Of a DNA stretch of 5,166 nt, positions 1 through 5,166 are shown in pieces. Under the pieces are notes generated by a model, which saw only the letters and a program-made list of their open reading frames with translations, was not told where the DNA came from and did not search any database. Position numbers and translations under genes: made by a program. Source of the stretch: Acidobacteriota bacterium (GTDB lineage: Bacteria; Acidobacteriota; Terriglobia; Terriglobales; Acidobacteriaceae); NCBI GenBank assembly GCA_021779695.1, contig JAJYAE010000314.1:1-5166 (forward strand), written 5' to 3'. Within the stretch, counting starts at the first letter, position 1; the number at the start of each line of letters is the position of its first letter.

Positions 1-374
1 CCGCTGGCGCTGCTCCAAACGAGGAATGTACTATTCGAGCCCGATCCCCTCAAAGTGACATTGCTTCTGCCGTTAAAGGTAAGGCCGGTCGACATCGTGA
101 ATGTTCCGGCCGGAATGAGAACATAGGAATTCTGAGAGGCGGAAGCAAGGGCCGCGTTAATCGAGGCGGCGGTGACCGATGTACCACTACTTACGGCAGA
201 GCAAGCCGACGTAGCACATTGGGTTCGAGTGGTCGCAATTGATGCGCCTGCGTGGGACCAGTCAACGGCCCGACTTGGGTCCAGGACTCCATTCCAGGGA
301 GGAGTTTGGCAATAAGCAGAGCTGCCCAAACACACTGCCAACAAGGCGACGAGAAAATCCTTCAAAAGCGTCAT
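1..374 (-). CDS. Secreted protein with probable right-handed beta-helix (pectate-lyase-like) fold, N-terminal part, cut by the window edge
   Basis: I translated this by hand from an ATG at 374-372. It stays open through position 1, giving 124 complete codons, so the 3' part is outside the window. Residues 1-22 look like a Sec signal peptide: MTLLKD, then a hydrophobic core FLVALLAVCLG, then SSAYC before Q23. The mature protein begins with a W-N-G-V-L-D-P-S-R-A-V-D-W segment (27-39). A Cys pair follows (C53, C58), then a region reading SYVLIPAGTFTMSTGLTF (83-100) and SNVTLRGSGSNSTFLVW (104-120). The alternation of IPAGTF and VTLRGSGSNSTFL is typical of the first coils of pectate-lyase-like beta-helix proteins. 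A strong ribosome site, GAAGGTG (384-378), stands 3 bases before the ATG and supports this start. The predicted location is the periplasm or cell surface. Its place after glycan genes suggests it acts on or binds the polymer, but no catalytic residues are visible in this fragment. It lacks a proper lipobox (A-Y-C), so lipoprotein status is unlikely. Confidence is high for the gene and secretion, moderate for the fold, low for an enzymatic role. Confidence 0.85.
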   Translation of the reverse strand, partial: MTLLKDFLVALLAVCLGSSAYCQTPPWNGVLDPSRAVDWSHAGASIATTRTQCATSACSAVSSGTSVTAASINAALASASQNSYVLIPAGTFTMSTGLTFNGRSNVTLRGSGSNSTFLVWSSAS

Positions 375-390
375 AAGCACCTTCACACGA

Positions 391-419
391 AATATACCTG
401 ACGTACGTTACCATCGCAA
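391..419 (-). promoter_or_regulatory. Candidate sigma70-type promoter for the secreted beta-helix gene
   Basis: On the minus strand the 53-base gap between the GT14 stop and the next ATG holds TTGCGA (419-414) and TATATT (396-391), separated by exactly 17 bases. This is a good match to TTGACA-N17-TATAAT. The expected start of transcription would fall near 384, only about 10 bases before the ATG and right at the ribosome site GAAGGTG. The leader would therefore be very short, which lowers confidence. An 8-base palindrome ACGTACGT (401-408) lies in the spacer and could be an operator or chance. If real, this promoter lets the secreted protein be expressed apart from the upstream glycan genes. 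Confidence 0.4.
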
Positions 420-427
420 CCTATTTT

Positions 428-1330
428 CTACACACTGGTAATGTTACCCTCCTTTTCTGCAGCGATTTCATCAATTTGACGCAGCAGATTAATGTCCGCG
501 TCTCTGAATTTTCTAGCGAAGAGCACCTCTCCGCTACCATACGAGTCCTTCACCGTCACTTTCGATTCCTTTTTGAAATGGGTAACGTGGAGACTGCTGA
601 TGAAGGCAGGGTGCGACCCCTCCGCCGACCAGTCTTCGAAAAGTAGGTTGTGTCGAATGTGTGACTTAAATTGAGAATTGCCCAGAATTGTATGCAGGAA
701 CGCTTCGTCCGCCGCAAAAACATTTTCGAAGTACTGGACCACATGAGGATTCTGATCGATGAATTCGAGTAGGTACTGGCATGCATTCCTGCTCAATGCC
801 CACCAGGTACTCCCCGAATAGGGCTCCAGGCCCTTCAGTTGGTCTCTGTGATTGCGCCGTGCCAAGCCAACCTTTGCCAGCGCTCTGAAAGCGAAATGAC
901 GGATCGGTTTGCAATGAGGAAACCTCAATGTGTCGATTCGCGACAGGGGCTTTCCCGGCGCCGGCACTCTGACCAGATTCATGAACTCCAACCCACGATT
1001 TGAGTCCAGGAATTTCTGGATGTAGGCACCACTCCTTAGTGGGTAGTCGGCCCCACTTATCAGAACGAAGTAATCCGAATTCTTGGGGCTTGCCAAAGCC
1101 GTCCGCAGCAGTAGCAAGATTGCCTCGACTTGAGAGAATTCTCCCCAGTAAACAGGCACACGTTCTTTGCAGAAGTAAGCCCTTTCTGCATGGATTCTCT
1201 CAAACACATCCATCTTGCACTTCTTATCAACATGAATATATATATCGCTGTCCGCCGATGACAGCCTTGCAATCGATCTTTCTAGAACGCCAGGATTGCT
1301 GTGGGCCAGAATAAGGTATGCAATCTTCAT
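428..1330 (-). CDS. GT14 'Branch' family glycosyltransferase (core-2/I-branching beta-1,6-N-acetylglucosaminyltransferase-like)
   Basis: This 300-residue protein is complete, from ATG at 1330 to TAG at 428-430, with an AGGGA ribosome site just upstream. It starts directly with the first strand of the fold, AYLILAH (4-10), followed by IYIHVDKK (30-37), YWGEFSQVEA (61-70), ISGADYPLRS (91-100), GSTWWALSR (173-181), ADEAFLHTIL (207-216) and FARKF (271-275). These blocks, in this order and spacing, are those of bacterial members of the Branch family. By analogy with the animal C2GnT and xylosyltransferase enzymes, the acidic D208-E209 would hold the catalytic base, and the C-terminal basic R-K of FARKF would bind the UDP diphosphate in a metal-independent way. 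There is no signal peptide or membrane segment, so it is probably cytoplasmic or peripheral at the inner membrane. It lies 54 bases after the polymerase-like gene and probably shares its transcript. A role in adding a sugar (GlcNAc or xylose are the family's usual donors) to the repeat unit is inferred. The actual donor and acceptor cannot be read from sequence. Confidence 0.9.
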   Translation of the reverse strand: MKIAYLILAHSNPGVLERSIARLSSADSDIYIHVDKKCKMDVFERIHAERAYFCKERVPVYWGEFSQVEAILLLLRTALASPKNSDYFVLISGADYPLRSGAYIQKFLDSNRGLEFMNLVRVPAPGKPLSRIDTLRFPHCKPIRHFAFRALAKVGLARRNHRDQLKGLEPYSGSTWWALSRNACQYLLEFIDQNPHVVQYFENVFAADEAFLHTILGNSQFKSHIRHNLLFEDWSAEGSHPAFISSLHVTHFKKESKVTVKDSYGSGEVLFARKFRDADINLLRQIDEIAAEKEGNITSV

Positions 1331-1384
1331 CGAGGTCCCTGAATTCCAACTGCTGTCTGTGCGAATGATAAGACGATGGAGGTT

Positions 1385-2809
1385 CTATCGGGCAGTTGCA
1401 GAAGGCGTTGAGCTACCATCCATCTTCCACGCCGCCGGCTGAGGTTCCCTAATCCCAAACGTGGCCGATCGCGCTTTTGGCACGCTGACGTATTCAACGG
1501 AATATTCTGGCAAAGCAGTAATACTAACCAGGAGCGCAATCCAAATCAGGTCTGTCGACCGTATCCCGGCCTCAGTGAGGTTGTAGACAATCGCAATGAC
1601 AAGGAATCCAAGTCGAATGCGTCCCGCCTCTGTATCCTGTTTAAGAAGCCGCATAATATTGATAAAACCTGTCCATAATAGGACAGCAAGCAATCCGTCT
1701 CCAACAAAACCTAGATTGAGATATACCTCAAGATACCCATTATGCGCCTCTGTAATGCCAGAGAGTATCTGATAGCTCCAAAGGTTGCTCAGACGATGTC
1801 CTAACCAAAAACTCTCGAACCCCGTTCCAACCATTGGATTCACCGGAACAGTAAGCAAAATGGCCCAGATCGCAGTCCGCCCGGTGAGAGATGAGTTTCT
1901 TCCCATCGCCTCGAGAGCGCTTCCGCCCACCCCCAGGAACAGCACTGTAAAGCAAGACAGGATCACCGACACCACTAAGGCGCTTATGATGACAGGCTTC
2001 CTAGCTGTCCTTGAGAAGGCTTGGACTGTAACTAATCCACTTGTAAGCATGAAGCAGGCAAGCGATGTCTTTGAATCCGAGAGAATCAGGAGCCAGACAG
2101 CCATCCCTGCCAAAGCGCCATACAGGATCAGGGACTCTGTCCGGAATCGGCGGGGGCCATTCCAAATCACAAGGAGGCGAGAAAACGCGGCAAAGCCAAA
2201 CACCAAACACACCATTCCCAGCATGTTTTTCGTGTCGCACACGCCTACGAAGTACTGTGTTCCTGCCCAGTGTGACGCATAAGTCCTGCCCAGGCTAGGG
2301 AAGTATTTAATAAACAGAATTGAAAGAGGAAGCAAAATGAGCGACACTCGCGTTAACACTCGCCTCAATGCAAACTCATGATTATCCTCGGTTAACACAA
2401 TCAAAACCATTGCGTAGTCGCCGAGCGACTTAATGAACCGTTTGAGAGCCACGCCGGGGAAATCCGACCATGTGACGCTCAGAGCGCAGTAAAGAACAAA
2501 TAAAATTATTGGCCAATTCTTTCTAACAAGCCTTTCCACCTTTCCCGATCTGCCGAATAGCACCGCGATTGCTGCTGCCAGGAGAAAAGCGTATATCCAT
2601 GCATCCAGCGGGCTTCCCTCCAGGTATTGCTCCTCCGACATCACCGGTGCGACGCCGAACCACGTCGACACATGGCGCGATCCAGAGATCAACAACCAGA
2701 TTATTGGGAGCCAGACGGCCCACGACGTACGAGCTGTTTCCTCTTTGTCCAACGACCATAGTCCAAAGATTCCGAGTATGGTCACAATCACTGCTACAGT
2801 TGAATTCAT
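1385..2809 (-). CDS. O-antigen ligase / ExoQ-like exopolysaccharide polymerase, polytopic membrane protein
   Basis: This is a complete 474-residue protein. The ATG at 2809 is preceded by GAG about 6 bases upstream, and an in-frame TAG a short way further upstream leaves no longer ATG start. It is strongly hydrophobic, with roughly 10-12 membrane segments (for example 2-20, 30-42, 68-86, 98-112, 150-170, 190-215, 225-244, 248-264, 272-294, 366-386, 398-412, 420-434). The segment RFIKSLGDYAMVLIVLTE (124-141) resembles ExoQ-type proteins. The Wzy_C-like core shows SLTGRT (307-312), GTGFESFW (328-335) and AHNGYLEVYLNLGFVG (355-370), the last holding the His of the large external loop that is typical of the WaaL/Wzy family. 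The C-terminal tail (about 437-474) is hydrophilic and low in recognisable motifs. Family members join lipid-linked glycans on the outer face of the inner membrane, either repeat unit to repeat unit (polymerase) or glycan to acceptor (ligase). Sequence alone does not separate these roles. The ExoQ-like features and the neighbouring glycosyltransferases favour a polymerase. The 285-base gap upstream may hold its own promoter or leader. Confidence 0.88.
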   Translation of the reverse strand: MNSTVAVIVTILGIFGLWSLDKEETARTSWAVWLPIIWLLISGSRHVSTWFGVAPVMSEEQYLEGSPLDAWIYAFLLAAAIAVLFGRSGKVERLVRKNWPIILFVLYCALSVTWSDFPGVALKRFIKSLGDYAMVLIVLTEDNHEFALRRVLTRVSLILLPLSILFIKYFPSLGRTYASHWAGTQYFVGVCDTKNMLGMVCLVFGFAAFSRLLVIWNGPRRFRTESLILYGALAGMAVWLLILSDSKTSLACFMLTSGLVTVQAFSRTARKPVIISALVVSVILSCFTVLFLGVGGSALEAMGRNSSLTGRTAIWAILLTVPVNPMVGTGFESFWLGHRLSNLWSYQILSGITEAHNGYLEVYLNLGFVGDGLLAVLLWTGFINIMRLLKQDTEAGRIRLGFLVIAIVYNLTEAGIRSTDLIWIALLVSITALPEYSVEYVSVPKARSATFGIREPQPAAWKMDGSSTPSATAR

Positions 2810-2875
2810 AATTCTCGTGCACGATTTTACCTGGAAGTGATCGGTTGATTTTTTTCCTCGCCCCGCAATTGGCTA

Positions 2876-2959
2876 TCAACCAGATATCGTTGTCTTAAAG
2901 ATGTCGGCATCGATCACATCTTGCTGATCCTTCGTATCACGCCGACGCACTAAATTCAT
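2876..2959 (-). CDS. Possible 27-codon small ORF with strong ribosome site, function unknown
   Basis: Reading the minus strand from the ATG at 2959-2957 to the TGA at 2878-2876 gives 27 residues beginning MNLVRRRDTKDQQDVIDA and ending in FKTTISG. The ribosome site is strong: GAGG (2968-2965) five bases before the ATG. The ATG overlaps the stop of a 10-codon ORF (MKMGEKLRKK, 2988-2956) by ATGA, an arrangement usual for coupled translation. The peptide is charged at the start, has no membrane segment or recognised motif, and ends 66 bases before the polymerase-like gene. It could be a regulatory leader peptide, a small protein, the 5' remnant of a decayed gene, or chance in a purine-rich leader. 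Short ORFs of this size arise easily by chance, so confidence is low despite the ribosome site. Confidence 0.2.
   Translation of the reverse strand: MNLVRRRDTKDQQDVIDADIFKTTISG
2898..2922. promoter_or_regulatory. Perfect 7-base inverted repeat with 11-base spacer, possible operator
   Basis: AAGATGT (2898-2904) and ACATCTT (2916-2922) are exact reverse complements separated by 11 bases. The inner part fits the T-N11-A dyad typical of LysR-type regulator sites (ATGT-N11-ACAT). It lies roughly 90-115 bases upstream of the polymerase-like ATG, a usual distance for such an activator site, but also inside the 27-codon ORF. As RNA it could form a weak A/T-rich stem with an 11-base loop, and no T-run follows to make it a terminator. 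No regulator gene is visible in the window. Confidence 0.25.
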
Positions 2960-3094
2960 TTCTTCCTCAATTTCTCACCCATTTTCATCGCCCTTATCGC
3001 AAACCGTCATCAGTCACTATTAAGACACTCCACGATTCTTCAGCGCGCTATCAGCACTCAAGGCGTACGCTACAGTTGCTCTCAAATCGTTCTG

Positions 3095-4369
3095 CTAAGT
3101 TCCGAGCAATCTTGAATAGATATTTCGCGTAATATCTCCGACCACGTCCCAGGAATGCCTTTCAAAAGCAAAGTTTCGGATTTCTTTGCGGCGACTCTCC
3201 AGTTCCATGAACAAATCACTCTCAAAATACTCCTGCAGGGTTCTTGCCAGGTCGTCTGGATCACACGGTCTGCAAATGAATCCGGTCTTCCCTTCGATCA
3301 CGTCCTCTGCGAATGACCCTACGTCCGTAGCTATCACAGGCAATCCAAAACTGTATGCAAGAAAAAGGATTCCGCTTTGAAAGATTTCTTTGTAAGGCAA
3401 CACGGCAACGTCGGCGGCTTTGAAGTATACTTCCGCTTCATCGTCGGGAATAAACTCAATCCTTTGGATTACCCGCTCCCGACTTGACTCTCTACTGATG
3501 TCTCGCTCGATCGCGCTAAAGTACTCTTCGCTACCCTTCTTACTCTCGCCTGCTATGATTAGCCGTAACTCCCGGTCCCGAGCAGCCAATTGTTGGAAAG
3601 CAGCTACCAGATATTCGAGCCCTTTGTATGGCTTGATTGCGCCGAAGAACAAAATAGTCTTTTCCCCGCTATGGATCCCTAGGCGCTCCCTGGCTTCAGC
3701 GGGCCGAAGAGCCGTATCCGGTACAGCATTGTTAACACCGAATGGAATGATCGTGACTGCCGACCTGCGGATATGAAAATTATCCAGCAGCTCACTCTCC
3801 ATCTTTCTGGTGTGCACAAAGATGTGGTCCGCCGTTCTGTACTGAAATTTCAGCGTCAAACGATTCAGCAAAGAGTCTTTCGAGTCTCGTCTGTCAGCAT
3901 TGACATTATGTGCCGTCAGGGCGACCTTTTTCCCCAGGAACTTGTAGTAGAGCATGAGGAGAGTCCGATCAATCAACGGAATTTTGTTGTTCCATAGGAT
4001 GTGAAAGATTCGGGGTTCGGAAGTAGCGGCGTATCGAATCAGACGCGCATAGGCCATAAGTGTACGAGACAGCCTCCGTGAGGCACTCGCTTCCTCAAAA
4101 CTCCCATGTAGATTGAGAAATCGCACTCCTATAGTGCTATGCATTTCGGGACTATCGACCAAGTTGCTTCCGACTACATCCACGCGAATATTACGAGCCG
4201 CCAGTGTCATGCTTAAGCCGAAAGCATAGTGTCTATCCTGCCCCCCAGTCAGCAATCCTACTTCTAATCCAGGCTGAGCGCTTGGCCGCGATTCTTGCTT
4301 TGAATGTCGAATCTTCCGGGCAGAATTCTCTGTCTTGAAATATGCTTTGCTCAATCTGGTGCCCTTCAT
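3095..4369 (-). CDS. GT4-type (GT-B fold) glycosyltransferase
   Basis: This is a complete 424-residue protein, from ATG at 4369 to TAG at 3095-3097, with a weak AAGAAAG ribosome site. The N-terminal acceptor-side domain begins at about residue 35 with EVGLLTGGQDRHYAFGLS (36-53) and includes LTAHNVNADRRDS (151-163) and ADHIFVHTRKM (180-190). The C-terminal nucleotide-sugar domain (Glycos_transf_1) runs from about 205 to 380. It contains ILFFGAIKPYKGLEYLVAAF (239-258), LRLIIAGE (268-275), and QSGILFLAYSFGLPVIATDV (331-350) followed by a G-x5-E/D-x4-GKTGFIC stretch (to 366). The usual GT4 E-x7-E pair is not kept: the second Glu aligns with Leu/Ala in GILFLAYSFG. That pattern is, as I recall, shared by a subgroup of GT4 enzymes. 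The first 34 residues are polar and basic and precede the first strand, either a real extension or a start called slightly early; no other ATG stands between. There is no signal peptide, so it is cytoplasmic or membrane-peripheral. It lies 59 bases after the asparagine synthase-like gene. It probably adds one sugar to the lipid-linked repeat unit; donor and linkage are unknown. Confidence 0.92.
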   Translation of the reverse strand: MKGTRLSKAYFKTENSARKIRHSKQESRPSAQPGLEVGLLTGGQDRHYAFGLSMTLAARNIRVDVVGSNLVDSPEMHSTIGVRFLNLHGSFEEASASRRLSRTLMAYARLIRYAATSEPRIFHILWNNKIPLIDRTLLMLYYKFLGKKVALTAHNVNADRRDSKDSLLNRLTLKFQYRTADHIFVHTRKMESELLDNFHIRRSAVTIIPFGVNNAVPDTALRPAEARERLGIHSGEKTILFFGAIKPYKGLEYLVAAFQQLAARDRELRLIIAGESKKGSEEYFSAIERDISRESSRERVIQRIEFIPDDEAEVYFKAADVAVLPYKEIFQSGILFLAYSFGLPVIATDVGSFAEDVIEGKTGFICRPCDPDDLARTLQEYFESDLFMELESRRKEIRNFAFERHSWDVVGDITRNIYSRLLGT

Positions 4370-4428
4370 TCTTTCTTACGGCGCAAGAGACGCCCACGAC
4401 AATCGACAGACCACTTTTCCGCGCTGAT

Positions 4429-5166
4429 TCATTTTGAATCGAAGAAAATCCGCTGCAAGAGTTCTAGAGTTAACATCTTGTGGATTGCCATTGTGTAGTT
4501 GCGATTTCCCTTGAGATGACTTGTCACCATCATTTCAAGTGTCTTTCTATTGATATAGGGCCGAGAAAGCGTTAAAGGATCCAGCAAGACCTCCTTGACA
4601 TATGGGGCCAGTTCGTTGCGGTACCACATCCTGTAATGTAAGAACTTATGTCGTCCTAGGAAGATACGCTCCAGATGAAGCGGCGAAACCATATGGTCCG
4701 CAACTGCTACCCACTGGGGCATACCGTAGTCGTAGGCATACTCTGCCTTGAAGGTAAATTCGAGAAGACCGCGCCGCACCATTGAGCTCAGAGGTCCAAA
4801 ATCCCCTCCTACTCCTCGGTCGGACGGAATCTTGCGCAGTGCATGGCTGCCTTCGCCGATCAAGCGCATTCGGACGTCTTCGCGACCCGCTTTCGGTGCA
4901 CAATACACGGTACGAACAAAATCGTTGTCCAAATATGGAGATCGCACTGTCAGTTGAGACTGTTCCAGAGCCAGGATTCCGTGATGATACCAAGGTGACT
5001 GGCGGAAAGCGGCAAATGTAACGGGATGCGCGTTCCTGATGGCGCGGTAGGTCTCGCCGGCTTTATGAACATATCCAATGAACTCTGAAGACATCAGCTC
5101 ATCCGCTGGAGGCATGGGCTTGAACATTACAGCGCTGCGTATAATCTCGCTGCCATATGTTCCAAC
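4429..5166 (-). CDS. Asparagine synthase (glutamine-hydrolysing)-like protein, C-terminal part, cut by the window edge
   Basis: The frame stays open from position 5166 to a TGA at 4429-4431, giving 245 residues. The internal ATG at 5127 is not the start, because the codons upstream of it read VGTYGSEIIRSAV, which continues smoothly into MFKP. This GxYGSEIxR...FKP block is typical of the synthetase domain of asparagine synthase-like proteins in polysaccharide clusters. Further on are LTVRSPYLDNDFVR, matching the family's R-x-P-[FY]-L-D segment, then GRHKFLHYRMWYRNELAPYV, DPLTLSRPYINRKTLE, and a C-terminal LKGNRNYTMAIHKMLTLELL. The ATP-binding SGGxDS loop and the N-terminal glutaminase domain would lie beyond the window, so activity cannot be judged. 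Classical members make asparagine from aspartate and glutamine with ATP. Homologues inside glycan clusters are thought to amidate sugar acids or similar carboxyl groups, which fits this setting but is inference. It is probably cytoplasmic and the most upstream gene of the visible run. Confidence 0.9.
   Translation of the reverse strand, partial: VGTYGSEIIRSAVMFKPMPPADELMSSEFIGYVHKAGETYRAIRNAHPVTFAAFRQSPWYHHGILALEQSQLTVRSPYLDNDFVRTVYCAPKAGREDVRMRLIGEGSHALRKIPSDRGVGGDFGPLSSMVRRGLLEFTFKAEYAYDYGMPQWVAVADHMVSPLHLERIFLGRHKFLHYRMWYRNELAPYVKEVLLDPLTLSRPYINRKTLEMMVTSHLKGNRNYTMAIHKMLTLELLQRIFFDSK

Larger units (their letters stand above)
2810..3094. other. 285-base intergenic region between the GT4 gene and the polymerase-like gene
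   Basis: This is the only long gap in the window; the others are 53-59 bases. No known protein or RNA family is recognised in it on either strand. On the minus strand it contains a 10-codon ORF (2988-2956) that overlaps a 27-codon ORF (2959-2876) by ATGA, and an inverted repeat (2898-2922). It also has two 8-base palindromes, AGCGCGCT (3042-3049) and GCGTACGC (3063-3070), just after the GT4 stop. A TAAAAT hexamer close to the polymerase start could be a -10 element, but no matching -35 stands 16-18 bases upstream. I saw no stem followed by a T-run that would make an intrinsic terminator. The region could be a leader, a regulatory region, or the eroded remains of a lost gene. Confidence 0.6.

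Noticed and set aside
1331..1384. TATCAT as a -10 element for the GT14 gene
   Set aside because: No -35-like hexamer stands at the right distance, and the short gap suggests co-transcription with the polymerase-like gene.
1785..2282. 165-codon open frame on the plus strand
   Set aside because: It lies fully inside the polymerase-like membrane protein on the opposite strand. Its translation has no recognisable family or coherent hydrophobic pattern, so it is a shadow frame.
2813..2830. TAAAAT as a -10 element for the polymerase-like gene
   Set aside because: It matches 5 of 6 consensus bases, but there is no acceptable -35 hexamer 16-18 bases upstream and no extended -10 TG.
2523..2879. 118-codon minus-strand frame beginning at a TTG and overlapping the start of the polymerase-like gene
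   Set aside because: Most of it is an alternative frame of the polymerase-like gene, the start is a TTG without a good ribosome site, and the translation matches no family I know.
3420..3776. 118-codon open frame on the plus strand
   Set aside because: It is antisense to the conserved C-terminal domain of the GT4 enzyme, with Ser/Arg-rich composition typical of an antisense shadow.
4370..4428. Possible GGCG...CGCC hairpin terminator after the asparagine synthase-like gene
   Set aside because: The stem is only 4 base pairs with a 7-base loop and no T-run follows, so it is too weak to call.
4429..5127. A complete 232-residue asparagine synthase-like protein starting at the ATG at 5127
   Set aside because: The frame continues open to the window edge with conserved residues (GTYGSEIIR) upstream, so that ATG is an internal methionine and the gene is partial.

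Overview
The window looks like part of a bacterial exopolysaccharide or cell-surface glycan gene cluster. All convincing genes lie on the minus strand, so transcription runs from position 5166 towards position 1. Base composition is near-balanced in GC. The start of the secreted protein at the left end (signal peptide, then a W-N-G-V-L-D-P-S-R-A-V-D-W segment, then a beta-helix-like segment) resembles proteins I associate with soil Acidobacteriota (Terriglobia). I hold that taxonomic placement only moderately, because it rests on remembered family resemblance and there is no marker gene here.

In transcription order the layout is as follows. (1) 5166-4429 is the C-terminal part of an asparagine synthase (glutamine-hydrolysing)-like protein, cut by the window edge. 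(2) 4369-3095 is a complete GT-B glycosyltransferase of the GT4 type. (3) 3094-2810 is a 285-base gap with no recognised gene. It holds a 10-codon and a 27-codon micro-ORF in ATGA overlap, a perfect 7-base inverted repeat with an 11-base spacer, and two 8-base palindromes. (4) 2809-1385 is a polytopic membrane protein of the O-antigen ligase / ExoQ-like polymerase family. (5) 1330-428 is a GT14 'Branch' (core-2/I-branching) glycosyltransferase. (6) 374-1 is the N-terminal part of a secreted, probably beta-helical protein, cut by the left edge and preceded by a good sigma70-type promoter match.

Inferred teamwork: the GT4 and GT14 enzymes would add sugars to a lipid-linked repeat unit on the cytoplasmic side. 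The asparagine synthase-like enzyme might amidate a sugar acid or otherwise modify the glycan. The ExoQ/WaaL-type membrane protein would polymerise or ligate repeat units on the outer face of the inner membrane. The secreted beta-helix protein could bind, cut or modify the exported polymer. The flippase, the initiating phosphoglycosyltransferase and the chain-length regulator expected for a Wzx/Wzy-type pathway are not visible here. Gaps of 59, 285, 54 and 53 bases separate the genes, so this is a loosely spaced operon, or several transcription units in one direction.

I found no RNA gene, CRISPR array, insertion sequence or convincing intrinsic terminator. The genes belong to known families. 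The least explained stretch is the 285-base gap upstream of the polymerase-like gene.
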